Positions 33,044 to 42,309 of a DNA stretch of 64,000 nucleotides are shown one piece after another (position 1 is the stretch's first letter; the number at the start of each line of letters is the position of its first letter). This stretch comes from CAYZHM01 sp964478225 (GTDB taxonomy: Bacteria > Pseudomonadota > Alphaproteobacteria > Micavibrionales > Micavibrionaceae): contig CAYZHM010000001.1 of NCBI GenBank assembly GCA_964478225.1, forward strand, positions 593,141-657,140, given 5' to 3'. The translations under genes and the position numbers were made by a program. The notes below the pieces were generated by a model, which was not told the origin of the DNA, ran no database searches, and was given only the letters and a program-made list of their open reading frames with translations.

Positions 33044-33835
33044 ATGGTGGGATTGAACAGGATGATGCGGGCGACCCACGAGGGCGCGAACGGCTTTACT
33101 CAGCTCGATAGGCTGAGCGTATCGGAGCGTGCACGGTTTTTAGCGTCGGCAGAGCGCAGCCCAGCTATAGAGGGTTTGCGCCCCCGCGTAGTTCCCTGGG
33201 CCCAGACTTATTGGGGAGAAGTTGAAACCCAGCAGAAAAAAGCAAAAAAAATTAAAGAATTTCTAAAACGCTTTTTGGAAAGATATAACGCGCATGACCG
33301 CGAAGTGTGGCGCGAGGCTTTCAGCAGAATTCAAGAAATGATGAAACAGACGGACAGAGCCATTGCGCGGATTAATGAAATAGAGGAGAAGACTCTCTCA
33401 GATGAGCCGGATTCCGAAAAAAGAGAAGAGAAATTGAGTTTCTTGCACCGGATGAGAAATCGTCTTGTGGATTTCAAGCAAGAGAAACTTAAACCGATGC
33501 AGGAAAAGATGTTGCGCGCGCCGCCACCGAACGATCTTCATAAAATTTCGAAGGATATTGAGAAAGAACAAGAATGGTTCCTAAAGCGTTATGCACGATA
33601 TTTGCAGCCGACGGCGGAAATTCTTGTGGAAGGTGTGGCTTCGGCTTTTAATTATGTGGCGGATATATTTGGTTCTGTGCGCAGGAAGATTCCGCGTGTG
33701 TCGGGGGCTTTTACGAAGAGTGCTGCTGCGCCGGTTTCGTCCGTTCGCAGCGTTCCTATTTTGAAGAAGAAGGTTGCGAACGAGAATAGCAGCTCTGAGG
33801 ACGGCCCGGAAATTCCTCCGCCCTCGCTCTCATAA
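33044..33835 (+). CDS. Charged helical protein of unknown function
   Basis: 263 residues, rich in Lys, Glu and Arg with long predicted helices or coiled coil (about 65-190: QQKKAKKIKEFLKRFLER, then KREEKLSFLHRMRNRL). A less polar segment (TAEILVEGVASAFNYVADIFGSV, about 195-217) could be amphipathic or membrane-touching; the tail is Ser/Pro rich. No signal peptide. The promoter places the transcript start on its ATG, so translation is probably leaderless; an internal ATG pair at 33062-33067 is the alternative. Tail-to-tail with aspS, three bases apart. Function unknown. Confidence 0.65.
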   Translation: MVGLNRMMRATHEGANGFTQLDRLSVSERARFLASAERSPAIEGLRPRVVPWAQTYWGEVETQQKKAKKIKEFLKRFLERYNAHDREVWREAFSRIQEMMKQTDRAIARINEIEEKTLSDEPDSEKREEKLSFLHRMRNRLVDFKQEKLKPMQEKMLRAPPPNDLHKISKDIEKEQEWFLKRYARYLQPTAEILVEGVASAFNYVADIFGSVRRKIPRVSGAFTKSAAAPVSSVRSVPILKKKVANENSSSEDGPEIPPPSLS

Positions 33836-33838
33836 ATA

Positions 33839-35650
33839 TTAAGCGGCCTCGGATTTTTTCGGCAGATTTAATTTCAGGTGCAGGTCTTTGAGCTGATCTT
33901 CGCGGATCATGGACGGTGCATTCATCATGTGGTCTTCGTACTGGCCGTTCATGACGAAGGCATAAACCTCACGCAAGTTCGGCTCGTCCGCGAGCAGCAT
34001 TACGATTCGATCCACACCGTATGCCAATCCGCCGTGCGGCGGGGCGCCGAATTTCATCGCAGACAGCATGCCGCCGAATTGTTTTTCAAGTTCTTCTTTG
34101 GGGTAGCCGGCGATCGCGAAAGCCTTTTCCATGATGTCGGGTCTATGGTTACGAATCGCACCGGATGCTAATTCGAAGCCGTTGCAGACACAGTCATACT
34201 GGTTGGCGTAGATGGTTAGAGGGTCCTGATTGTTTAGGGCATCGAGACCGCCTTGTGGCATGGAGAATGGATTGTGAGAGAAATCGATTTTCTTGTTTTT
34301 CTCGTCATATTCGTACATCGGGAAGTCGACGACCCAGCAGAATTTGTAGACTCCTTTTTCACGGGCGTATTGATGTCCTTCTGGCAGATCGTCGCAGATT
34401 TTATCGCGCGCGAGGCCGGCCATTTTTGCGGCAGCGGCTTCTTTGTTGCAGATGAAGAAGATGGCATCGCCCTCTTCCAGACTAGCGATCTTTTTCAGCT
34501 CGGCTTGAGCTGCCTCGGGGATAAATTTGGCGATTGGCCCCTGCCCTGCGCCATCCTTGAAGAGGACATAGCCAAGACCGGGTGCACCCTGAGATTGCGC
34601 CCAGGCGTTGAGTTTATCGAAGAAGCTGCGCGGTTGGTCGCCGACTTTGGGGGCACGGATGGCTCGGACAACGCCGCCGTCCTTGATCACGTTTTTGAAA
34701 GCGTTGAATTCCACATCATCGCGTTTGAAAACCTCGGTCACATCGACGATTTCGAGCGGGTTGCGGAGATCAGGCTTGTCGGAGCCATAGCGAAGCATCG
34801 CGTCTTTGTACGCCAACGCAGGCAGCCATTCGACTTTACGCTTTTCTCCGGTGAAGTCAGCGAACTCCTCGAAGATGCCCTTAACCACGGGCTGCATGGT
34901 GTTGTGGACATCATCCTGCGTGACGAAGCTCATTTCCACGTCGAGCTGGTAGAACTCGGCGAGGCGGTCGGCGCGGCCGTCTTCATCACGGAAACATGGC
35001 GCGATTTGGAAGTATTTATCGAAGCCCGACATCATCAGGAGCTGTTTGAATTGCTGTGGTGCTTGCGGGAGTGCGTAGAATTTTCCGGGGTGCAGACGTG
35101 AGGGCACAAGGTAATCACGTGCGCCTTCCGGTGAAGATGCGGTTAGGATCGGGGTCTGAAATTCCTGGAAGCCTGCGTCCCACATGCGCTGGCGCATGGA
35201 TTTAATGACCGCGTTACGCAGGCGAATATTTTTCTGCATCTTTTCGCGGCGGAGATCGAGATAACGGTAGCGTAGACGAATATCTTCTCCTGCGGCGTCG
35301 CCTTCCGCTACCTGGAACGGGATGACGTCGGCGGCAGATTGTAATGTCACTTTCTCGATGACGATTTCAATCTCGCCGGTCGGCATTTTGGAGTTGATTG
35401 TTTCAGGCGTACGAGCGGTGACTTTGCCGTCCACCGTGATCACGCTTTCAACGCGGAATTTTTCGATTTCGCTGAGCAAGGGCAAGCCCTCCTCGACCAC
35501 GCACTGGGTCACGCCATAGGTATCGCGCAGATCGATAAACAATACACCGCCGTGATCCCGGATACGGCTGATCCAGCCGGACAGGCGGACATTTTGTCCT
35601 TCATCGGCTTTTCGGAGCTGAGTGCATGTGTGCGTGCGGTAGATATGCAT
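33839..35650 (-). CDS. aspS: Aspartate-tRNA ligase, bacterial type
   Basis: Charges tRNA with aspartate. 603 residues: N-terminal OB-fold anticodon domain (VRLSGWISRIRDHGGVLFIDLRD), class II motif 2 (FRDEDGRADRLAEFYQLDVEMSF), the bacterial GAD insertion (about 290-420) and motif 3 (GLAYGVDRIVMLL). Whether it also misacylates tRNA-Asn cannot be decided without knowing if asnS is in the genome. Head-to-head with rnd; only 31 bases separate the two starts. Confidence 0.97.
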   Translation of the reverse strand: MHIYRTHTCTQLRKADEGQNVRLSGWISRIRDHGGVLFIDLRDTYGVTQCVVEEGLPLLSEIEKFRVESVITVDGKVTARTPETINSKMPTGEIEIVIEKVTLQSAADVIPFQVAEGDAAGEDIRLRYRYLDLRREKMQKNIRLRNAVIKSMRQRMWDAGFQEFQTPILTASSPEGARDYLVPSRLHPGKFYALPQAPQQFKQLLMMSGFDKYFQIAPCFRDEDGRADRLAEFYQLDVEMSFVTQDDVHNTMQPVVKGIFEEFADFTGEKRKVEWLPALAYKDAMLRYGSDKPDLRNPLEIVDVTEVFKRDDVEFNAFKNVIKDGGVVRAIRAPKVGDQPRSFFDKLNAWAQSQGAPGLGYVLFKDGAGQGPIAKFIPEAAQAELKKIASLEEGDAIFFICNKEAAAAKMAGLARDKICDDLPEGHQYAREKGVYKFCWVVDFPMYEYDEKNKKIDFSHNPFSMPQGGLDALNNQDPLTIYANQYDCVCNGFELASGAIRNHRPDIMEKAFAIAGYPKEELEKQFGGMLSAMKFGAPPHGGLAYGVDRIVMLLADEPNLREVYAFVMNGQYEDHMMNAPSMIREDQLKDLHLKLNLPKKSEAA

Positions 35651-35681
35651 TTTTATTTAACTCTTTCTTTTTACGACAAAA

Positions 35682-36863
35682 ATGTTTAACCACAAAGGGA
35701 TGCTGATTACAAACCAAAAAGAACTGGAATCCTTCTGTTTATCCCTTCAATCGGCCGATTTTATCACTGTTGATACCGAGTTTTTAAGGGAAAAAACCTA
35801 TTACCCCAAGCTTTGCCTTTTGCAGTTGGGGGCCCCTGATGGGCGGGCGGCGGCGATTGATCCGCTTGTGGAAGGTATTGATTTAAAACCTATTTTTGAG
35901 CTTTTGGCTGATGAGAGGGTTTTGAAGGTTTTTCATGCGGCGCGGCAAGATCTTGAGATTTTTTATAATTTGACGGAATGTGTTCCCAGTCCGATTTTTG
36001 ATACCCAGATTGCGGCGATGGTTTGCGGGTATGGGGACTCGGTGGGGTATGAGAGCCTCGTGAAGCAGATTACGGGGCATCAGCTTGATAAATCGGTGCA
36101 GTTTACGAATTGGTCGCACAGGCCGCTCAGCAAGAAGCAAGTTGAATACGCGATTGGTGATGTGACGTATCTGGTTGAGCTGTATCAGCATCTGGCGAAA
36201 GAGCTTCAGAAAAATGGGCGAACGGAATGGGTGTTTCAGGAAGAGGAAATCCTGAATAATCCGGCGACGTATAAAAGTGATCCTTATGACGCATGGAAGC
36301 GCATTAAGATGAAAGGCGCGAAGCCGAAAAGTCTTGCTGTGCTCCGTGAGTTGGCGGCGTGGCGCGAGGAGCGTGCACGGGAGAAGAATTTACCGAAACC
36401 GTGGGTTATGCGGGATGAGACTTTGGCCGATCTTGCAGCGCAAGCGCCAGACAAAGCAGAGCAATTGAAGAAAATCAGAAATATCCCAGCGGAGATGGCG
36501 AATGGGGCTTTGGGCAGCACTATTCTTGCCCTTATCAAGAAGGCCGTGGAGAGCGACCGCAAAAGCTGGCCGGAGGTCGACAAACGCAAGGCGCCGAGCG
36601 CAGATGTTTCAGCCAAGGCAGAGATTTTGAGTATGCTCCTTAAAATCAAGGCGGCGGAATATGGTGTGGCGGCGCGATTGATTGCGGATAAAGATGACTT
36701 GCAGGATTTGGCGGAAGATGAGAAAGCAGACATTCCTGCGGTCAAAGGATGGCGCCATGAGATTTTTGGCGAGGATGCAAGGAAAGTCTTGCGGGGAGAG
36801 TTGGCGATTGGTTTGAAAAATAATAAAATTAGCAAGTTTCCGGTCGGGAAAAATACGGATTAA
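35682..36863 (+). CDS. rnd: Ribonuclease D
   Basis: 3'-5' exoribonuclease of tRNA maturation. 393 residues: DEDDy catalytic domain with VDTEFLRE, KVFHAARQDLEIFYN and YAIGDVTYLVELY, followed by an HRDC domain (about 215-295, LAVLRELAAWREERAREKNLPK) and a second helical HRDC-like region. The first ATG, 35682, lacks a ribosome site; the ATG at 35700 has AAGGG immediately before it. The exact start is therefore uncertain by six residues. Confidence 0.95.
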   Translation: MFNHKGMLITNQKELESFCLSLQSADFITVDTEFLREKTYYPKLCLLQLGAPDGRAAAIDPLVEGIDLKPIFELLADERVLKVFHAARQDLEIFYNLTECVPSPIFDTQIAAMVCGYGDSVGYESLVKQITGHQLDKSVQFTNWSHRPLSKKQVEYAIGDVTYLVELYQHLAKELQKNGRTEWVFQEEEILNNPATYKSDPYDAWKRIKMKGAKPKSLAVLRELAAWREERAREKNLPKPWVMRDETLADLAAQAPDKAEQLKKIRNIPAEMANGALGSTILALIKKAVESDRKSWPEVDKRKAPSADVSAKAEILSMLLKIKAAEYGVAARLIADKDDLQDLAEDEKADIPAVKGWRHEIFGEDARKVLRGELAIGLKNNKISKFPVGKNTD

Positions 36864-36866
36864 AGG

Positions 36867-37364
36867 ATGATGAAGCGGATTTATCTTTTACGACATGCAC
36901 AGGCCTTGCCGGGGAATGGTATGCGTGACATCGACCGAGTCTTGAGCCCGAAAGGGGAAGCGGATGCGAAGGCGCTTGGCACGATGATGCTTGCGAAGAG
37001 TTATGTGCCGGAGATGGTGTATTGTTCGCCTGCCGTGCGGACAAGAATGACGTTAAGCGGTGTGACGGAGACGGTCAACGGTCTTAAAGTAGAATTTGTG
37101 GACGACATTTATTACCAAGGCACTGAGGTCTATCTGGATTTGATAAACGGGTTGGATGAAAGTGTTCGCAATGTGATGATTGTTGGACACAACCCGAGTG
37201 TGCATGCGGTGGCGGCGGGATTGGCGATGGAGGATGGGAGTGATCTTCTGGGCCAGCTTATAAACGCCTATGCGCCGGGAACTCTGAGCGTTTTTGAAAC
37301 GGACCGGCCATGGCTTGCCGTTCGTCAGCAGCAGAACAAGCTTATTGATCTTCTTACACCGTGA
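36867..37364 (+). CDS. sixA: SixA-like histidine phosphatase
   Basis: 165-residue histidine-phosphatase-superfamily protein. IYLLRHAQALPG gives the phospho-accepting RHA motif, VYCSPAVRTRMTL the second arginine and VMIVGHNPSVHAVA the second catalytic histidine. SixA proteins remove phosphate from HPt domains or PTS protein NPr. With several HPt-containing kinases in this window, a phosphorelay role is conceivable but unproven. It follows rnd by three bases and is convergent with hdaA. Confidence 0.88.
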   Translation: MMKRIYLLRHAQALPGNGMRDIDRVLSPKGEADAKALGTMMLAKSYVPEMVYCSPAVRTRMTLSGVTETVNGLKVEFVDDIYYQGTEVYLDLINGLDESVRNVMIVGHNPSVHAVAAGLAMEDGSDLLGQLINAYAPGTLSVFETDRPWLAVRQQQNKLIDLLTP

Positions 37365-37367
37365 GCT

Positions 37368-38051
37368 TTAATCGCTTTGCAGTTCGCTGAGGACTTTTCT
37401 GACCAATGGTATTGAGATTGCGCGCTTTTGAGCGAGAGCCTTGCGGTCCACATGCTCAACGACATCACGGGCACCGGCGAATGAGCGTTCCATGCGCGGA
37501 AGGATGTATTGAATGATGTCGGCGTTCACCGCGAGTTGGCGGTCGTGGAACATTTTGATCAGAATGGATGAAAGAAGATCATCGTCAGGCGTGTGGATAC
37601 TGACGAGCGGCGCAGCGCGGAAACGTGAAGCAAGATCAGGCACTGCGAAAGTAATTTCGCTGGGGCTCATGCGCATGGTAACGAGGAAGCTTCCGCCCTC
37701 TTCTTTGAAAAGATTGTAAAGGTGAAAGATGCGCGTTTCGGTTTCGCGGTCGCCGAGCCAAAGATCGAGTCCGTCTAAAACAACATGGCCGTTGATGATG
37801 CTGGCGTCCAGCGTTTCAGGTTTGCAAAATTCGGCATTCGTGCGCTCACGCCAGACAGCGGCGAGGTGCGACTTTCCACTTGCAGGCGGTCCCTGAATGA
37901 CCAGCATGGGGGCAGGCCATTCCGGCCAACGGTCGAGCCAAGCAACGGCGTCTTGATTGCATTGACCGACAAGAAAATCCTCGCGGCCGGTTGCGGCACG
38001 GTGCGGAAGATCAAGTGGGATTTGTTCAGCTTTTTGCAGAGCCAGGGCCAT
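37368..38051 (-). CDS. hdaA: DnaA-like regulator of replication initiation (HdaA/Hda)
   Basis: 227-residue AAA+ protein homologous to the ATPase part of DnaA. QIPLDLP at 10-16 is a sliding-clamp-binding motif, followed by a Walker A-like GPPASGKS (54-61) and the Walker B-like HVVLDGLDLW. With the clamp it stimulates ATP hydrolysis by DnaA, preventing re-initiation. Its ATG at 38051 lies inside the 3' end of the upstream permease gene (26-base overlap), implying coupled translation, an association of hda with PerM-type genes known from other proteobacteria. Confidence 0.9.
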   Translation of the reverse strand: MALALQKAEQIPLDLPHRAATGREDFLVGQCNQDAVAWLDRWPEWPAPMLVIQGPPASGKSHLAAVWRERTNAEFCKPETLDASIINGHVVLDGLDLWLGDRETETRIFHLYNLFKEEGGSFLVTMRMSPSEITFAVPDLASRFRAAPLVSIHTPDDDLLSSILIKMFHDRQLAVNADIIQYILPRMERSFAGARDVVEHVDRKALAQKRAISIPLVRKVLSELQSD

Positions 38052-39129
38052 TATCCATTTTCTTTTTTGTTACAGGCTTCTTTTGATAATAAGGGCTTTT
38101 GCGGTATTGATGCAAAGCAAATGCGACGAGGACGCTCGCGACCGCGGCGACAGGAATGGCCACAAGCATGCCGACGATTCCAAATAAGCTGCCTCCGGCC
38201 ATCAGAGCGAAAAAGACCCATAGAGGATGGAGGCCTACACTGTCGCCGACAAGTTTTGGTGTGAGAACGTAACCTTCGATGATTTGCCCCGCGATAAAGA
38301 TGCCGGCGATGATCGCCATGTATGAGAATTCTCCGGTTTGAAATCCGGCAACCGTGACGGCGACCACAAGGCCGAGTATTGAGCCAACCATTGGAATAAT
38401 CGAAAGAAGGCCGGCCATGATGCCGATAAGGAATCCGTATTTCAGACCAGCGAGGGACAGTGCGGCCGCGTAGCCGACGGCAAGGATCAACGCGACGCTG
38501 ATTTGACCGCGAACAAATGAAGAAAGTTTTTTATCAATTTCCTTGAACAAATTCATAATCGTTGCCTTGTTGTCTTGGGGGATGAGATCTTCGATTGCAC
38601 CCGTGATGTGCGGCCATTCTTTCATCATAAAATAAGCCATGATCGGGGTAATAACAATGAAGGTTAGGAAGTCGAGAACTGCCAAACCACCAACGGCCAA
38701 ACCACCCGCGACTGAACCCGCAATATTGGCAGCGCCTTTGGCATGCTGCGTGATCATTGTTTGAAGATCATCCTGGCTCTGGACGCCGAACCAGGCCCTG
38801 ATTTTTTCCAGATAAGGATCGAAATGAGCGGCAAAGTTCTCAATGAGCGTTGGAAGATCGCTGGAGAAGTTTGAGAGTTCCTTGATTAGAACCGGCACTA
38901 ACACCGCGAAAAATCCGATGACAAAAAGAAAAAACACGGCAAGGATTATGAGCGCAGCGGGGCCACGTCCGATTTTTATTCGGCCAAATTTTTCAACCGT
39001 GGGGTTAAGAAAATAAGCTATGGCCATGCCGAGAACGAAGGGCAGCAGGATCGATTTGAACAAGGCGATAAAACCGATGAACGCGGCGAAGGCGATGAGC
39101 CAGAAGATGAAATGATTTCTAAGGGTCAT
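38026..39129 (-). CDS. AI-2E/PerM family membrane transporter
   Basis: 367-residue polytopic inner-membrane protein of the AI-2 exporter/PerM superfamily. About eight hydrophobic segments, a large periplasmic or cytoplasmic loop (about 65-150) and the family PMVGSILGLVVAV and GDSVGLHPLWVFFALMAGG segments are visible. ATG 39129 is chosen over GTG 39153 because GGAG lies seven bases before it. The substrate is unknown. It overlaps hdaA. Confidence 0.88.
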   Translation of the reverse strand: MTLRNHFIFWLIAFAAFIGFIALFKSILLPFVLGMAIAYFLNPTVEKFGRIKIGRGPAALIILAVFFLFVIGFFAVLVPVLIKELSNFSSDLPTLIENFAAHFDPYLEKIRAWFGVQSQDDLQTMITQHAKGAANIAGSVAGGLAVGGLAVLDFLTFIVITPIMAYFMMKEWPHITGAIEDLIPQDNKATIMNLFKEIDKKLSSFVRGQISVALILAVGYAAALSLAGLKYGFLIGIMAGLLSIIPMVGSILGLVVAVTVAGFQTGEFSYMAIIAGIFIAGQIIEGYVLTPKLVGDSVGLHPLWVFFALMAGGSLFGIVGMLVAIPVAAVASVLVAFALHQYRKSPYYQKKPVTKKKMDNGPGSAKS

Positions 39130-39155
39130 TGAGAGAGCTCCCTCTTGTTTCACGG

Positions 39156-40382
39156 TTAAAACGTCCGGGCGTATGGGTTTGTGTTGCCCTGTGGTGGTGG
39201 GACTTGCCCTTGGTATTGGTAGGTGCCGTAAGATGATGCTGATTTTTTCTGTAGCATGTAAGTTGGCGTCACGCCAAAAGCCGCAGGGGTTGAGCCTTGC
39301 TGGGTTAAGGCCAAATCAGCCTGATCGAGAGCCAGCGCGAGGCGTTGTGGATCGCCTTGATAATCGAGCTGGATTTGTGCCTGACGCGGGGAGAGGGATT
39401 TTACAGTGATGTTACGGACGCTGCCTACCCGGCCGAGTAAAGATTGAATTTCAGCCCAATCGTTTAATGTGCGAATGGGGACGGTGACGTTGATGGATCC
39501 GGTTTGACCGGCTGTGGCGAGGGTCTTAGCTTTCCAGTCTTTTTTCAAGAATGTCTGTGTTTGTTTGACGGCCTCGTCCAAAACTTGCGAGAGCGTTTGA
39601 TCGTTTCTGGCGCCCAAAACGATTTGATTGACATGCTCAGGGACATTGCGATCTGTGCGGTAGATATCGATGGCGAGGCTGCCGGAGGCAGGTTGATTGT
39701 TGTTTGTGATCATGGACAGATGCGAGTCAGCCGTGGCGATGATGATGACTGCCTCGCCCGCTTTGTAACGCTTGAGCATGTTTGAAAGATTGTTGGCGCT
39801 GTAGACCATGGATTCATGATCACCGATATCGCGAACATCTTCGAGATCACCGATGGGCACGACCATGGGCACCAGAGCGCCCGCGCTTTTGGAGCGGGCC
39901 CAAGCCTGGATCCAGAAATTATCCGCCGACCAGAGTTTTGTTTGGGCTCCGGTTTTGTAGAAAGGAAGAATGAGCAATGGTTTGCTTTGGACGTCGGTGT
40001 AGGTTTGGTTGCTTTTATTGAAAAGGTTTCTGACGGCATTTTCCTTAAAACGGAAAGTGTAATTGCCGATATACCGAACACTGGACAGTTTCTCCCGCGT
40101 GATTTCATAGTCTTTGATCAGAGTGGATATCGTCATAGGGTCGGGTGTTTTGTAGGATTCAGCCCCGCCTTCGGACATCATCCGTTCGACCAAAACCCCG
40201 AAGGCCTTAACCTGAGCCTGTTCGAAGGCCTGATTACGCGCATTCAGGGCGTTATCGGCCGTTACATCCACCTCGACATTTTCAACTGTGAAGAGTGCAT
40301 TCGCAGAGGCTTGGCTTGTGAAACCTGCGAATAAACAGACAGAAAAGACTAGCGAGAGCGCAAGAAGTGACTTATAAAGCAT
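39156..40382 (-). CDS. DUF2066 exported protein
   Basis: 408 residues from a signal peptide at the ATG at 40382 (MLYKSLLALSLVFSVCLFAG, cut near SQASA). The DUF2066 domain begins LFTVENVEVDVTADNALNARNQA, typical of this uncharacterised periplasmic family, which is often next to purM, perM and hda as here. A Gln/Pro-rich C-terminus follows. The frame remains open to 40589, but that extension would bury the signal peptide and overlap purM. No ribosome site is visible before 40382. Biochemical role unknown. Confidence 0.82.
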   Translation of the reverse strand: MLYKSLLALSLVFSVCLFAGFTSQASANALFTVENVEVDVTADNALNARNQAFEQAQVKAFGVLVERMMSEGGAESYKTPDPMTISTLIKDYEITREKLSSVRYIGNYTFRFKENAVRNLFNKSNQTYTDVQSKPLLILPFYKTGAQTKLWSADNFWIQAWARSKSAGALVPMVVPIGDLEDVRDIGDHESMVYSANNLSNMLKRYKAGEAVIIIATADSHLSMITNNNQPASGSLAIDIYRTDRNVPEHVNQIVLGARNDQTLSQVLDEAVKQTQTFLKKDWKAKTLATAGQTGSINVTVPIRTLNDWAEIQSLLGRVGSVRNITVKSLSPRQAQIQLDYQGDPQRLALALDQADLALTQQGSTPAAFGVTPTYMLQKKSASSYGTYQYQGQVPPPQGNTNPYARTF

Positions 40383-40412
40383 GTTTAAAGTTATAGCGGG
40401 AAGCCGCGAGGA

Positions 40413-41513
40413 ATGAAAGTTATTTCGATGAGTGAAAGTGCCTATAAGAAAGCTGGTGTGGATATTGAGGAAGCGGCCCGTTTGGTGCAGCGGATCAAGC
40501 CGCATGTGAACAAAACCCGCCGCCCTGGTGTTATGGGTGGAATTGGGGGGTTTGGAGCGTTTTTTGACCTGAAGCCGACTGGATTCCAAGACCCGGTTTT
40601 GTGCGCGTCAACGGACGGTGTGGGCACCAAGCTTAAAATTGCCATTGAGATGGACCGGCATGACACGATCGGGATTGATTGTGTGGCGATGTGCGTGAAT
40701 GACATTGTGGCGCAGGGCGCGGAGCCGTTGTTTTTCCTTGATTACTTTGCTTGCGGCAAGTTGGTGAATGATGTTGCGGAAACTGTGATTGCAGGTATCG
40801 CGGAAGGTTGCCGGATGGCGGGATGCGCGTTGATCGGCGGCGAAACGGCCGAAATGCCGGGGATGTATGCGCCGGGAGAGTATGACATTGCCGGGTTTAC
40901 AGTCGGCGCGGTTGAGCGAAGCCAGATGATTTCCGGTGAAGATATTCAGGAGGGCGATGTGCTGTTGGGCCTGGCGTCGAACGGTTTACATTCGAACGGA
41001 TTTTCGCTAGTGCGCAAGATTGTGAAGAGCACGCCGGATTATGATTATGACTCAAAAGTCCCGTTTGAAACTGAATTGACTTTAGGGGAATTGCTTTTGA
41101 TCCCGACGCGCGTTTATGTACGTTCCATTTTGGAAGCGCTGAAAGTCAAAGCTGACAATGGACGTCCAGCGATTAAAGGCATGGCGAACATTACAGGCGG
41201 GGCGTTGTTTGAGAATATTCCACGGATGTTGCCTGAAGGGCTTATGGCGGTACTGGATACGAATAATTGGACTTTGCCGGTGATTTTCCATTGGTTGAAA
41301 GATAATGGTGACCTGACTAATAATGACCTTGGATGGACGCTGAATTGCGGGGTCGGCATGGTTTTGGCTTGCGCGCCTGAGCATGAAGAGTCTTTGAAGC
41401 GCGTCTTGCAAGAACAAGGCGAGAGTGTCTTTACAATCGGACATGTCGGAAAGTCCAACGGCGAGCCGATTATCATTAAAAATCTCGAGAGCGCATGGCA
41501 AAAACCCGCATAA
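40413..41513 (+). CDS. purM: Phosphoribosylformylglycinamidine cyclo-ligase
   Basis: AIR synthetase, fifth step of purine synthesis. 366 residues with KKAGVDIEEAARLV at the N-terminus, DGVGTKLKIA, IGIDCVAMCVNDIVAQGAEPLFFLDYFA, and GGETAEMPGMY of the ATP/FGAM sites. Another start at 40428 (MSESAYKKAG) agrees better with family length, but neither site has ideal ribosome-binding spacing (GAGGA at 40408-40412 touches the first ATG). It overlaps purN by 19 bases. Confidence 0.96.
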   Translation: MKVISMSESAYKKAGVDIEEAARLVQRIKPHVNKTRRPGVMGGIGGFGAFFDLKPTGFQDPVLCASTDGVGTKLKIAIEMDRHDTIGIDCVAMCVNDIVAQGAEPLFFLDYFACGKLVNDVAETVIAGIAEGCRMAGCALIGGETAEMPGMYAPGEYDIAGFTVGAVERSQMISGEDIQEGDVLLGLASNGLHSNGFSLVRKIVKSTPDYDYDSKVPFETELTLGELLLIPTRVYVRSILEALKVKADNGRPAIKGMANITGGALFENIPRMLPEGLMAVLDTNNWTLPVIFHWLKDNGDLTNNDLGWTLNCGVGMVLACAPEHEESLKRVLQEQGESVFTIGHVGKSNGEPIIIKNLESAWQKPA

Positions 41514-42100
41514 ATCTGGCGGTTTTGATTTCTGGGAGCGGGAGCAATTTACAGGCTTTGATTGATGCCTGTGCGCGGCCTGATTATCCTGCACGGATTG
41601 CCGTTGTGATTTCCAATAGACCGGATGCTTATGGCTTGCAGCGGGCGAAGGACGCGGGCCTTGATACGGTCATGATTGATCACAAAGAGTTTTCGAGCCG
41701 GGAAGAGTTTGATGCGGCGCTGGCGAGCGCTTTGACCCAGTATGACATTGATCTTGTCTGCCTTGCCGGATTTATGCGGATTTTGACGCCGGAGTTTACC
41801 AAGAGCTGGGAGGGACGGATGATCAATATCCACCCTGCCCTTTTGCCTAGACATGGCGGGGCCGGTTTTTATGGTATGAAGGTGCATGAAGCCGTGATTG
41901 CAAGCGGAGATACCGAAAGCGGCGCCAGCGTGCATTATGTGATTGCGGAATGTGACGCGGGAGACGTGATTTTGCAACGTAAAGTGCCGGTTGCGCCGGG
42001 TGATACTCCTGAAAGCCTTGCAGAAAAGGTGTTGAAAGAAGAGCATAAAGCCTATCCGCAGGCAGTGGAGATGCTTGCCAAAGAGATGTTGAATTTGTAG
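41495..42100 (+). CDS. purN: Phosphoribosylglycinamide formyltransferase
   Basis: Transfers formyl from 10-formyl-THF to GAR, third step of purine synthesis. 201 residues: LAVLISGSGSNLQALID phosphate loop, LAGFMRILTPEF, catalytic NIHPALLPRHGG, and HYVIAECDAGDVILQ with the conserved Asp. The start overlaps purM, so the two are translationally coupled. The small cytochrome oxidase gene follows 27 bases after the stop. Confidence 0.96.
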   Translation: MAKTRINLAVLISGSGSNLQALIDACARPDYPARIAVVISNRPDAYGLQRAKDAGLDTVMIDHKEFSSREEFDAALASALTQYDIDLVCLAGFMRILTPEFTKSWEGRMINIHPALLPRHGGAGFYGMKVHEAVIASGDTESGASVHYVIAECDAGDVILQRKVPVAPGDTPESLAEKVLKEEHKAYPQAVEMLAKEMLNL

Positions 42101-42127
42101 AATTCGTGAGTACCGGAGGAAAGCATA

Positions 42128-42277
42128 ATGGGACAAGCACATAAAGTAGAAGTTACGTCAACACAGATCGAGCGTGCCGAGAATATGTGGCATTCGTTTG
42201 TGAAGGCTGGGAAATTTGCGGTCATTGCGACCTGTATCATTGTGGCCTTGCTGGGACTGGTTTTTATCGACTGGTAA
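42128..42277 (+). CDS. aa3-type cytochrome c oxidase subunit IV (49 residues)
   Basis: A short gene with an excellent GGAGG ribosome site 9 bases before ATG 42128 and stop TAA at 42275. The 49-residue product has a polar N-terminus, then AENMWHSFVKAGKFAVIATC leading into one transmembrane helix ending LLGLVFIDW. That pattern is typical of the small, single-helix alphaproteobacterial aa3-oxidase subunit IV. No other oxidase gene is nearby, so it is encoded apart from the main cox operon. Family assignment is by overall pattern of a very short protein. Confidence 0.75.
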   Translation: MGQAHKVEVTSTQIERAENMWHSFVKAGKFAVIATCIIVALLGLVFIDW

Positions 42278-42309
42278 AGCGCCTGTTTTGGCGTTACTCT
42301 GGTGGGGCA

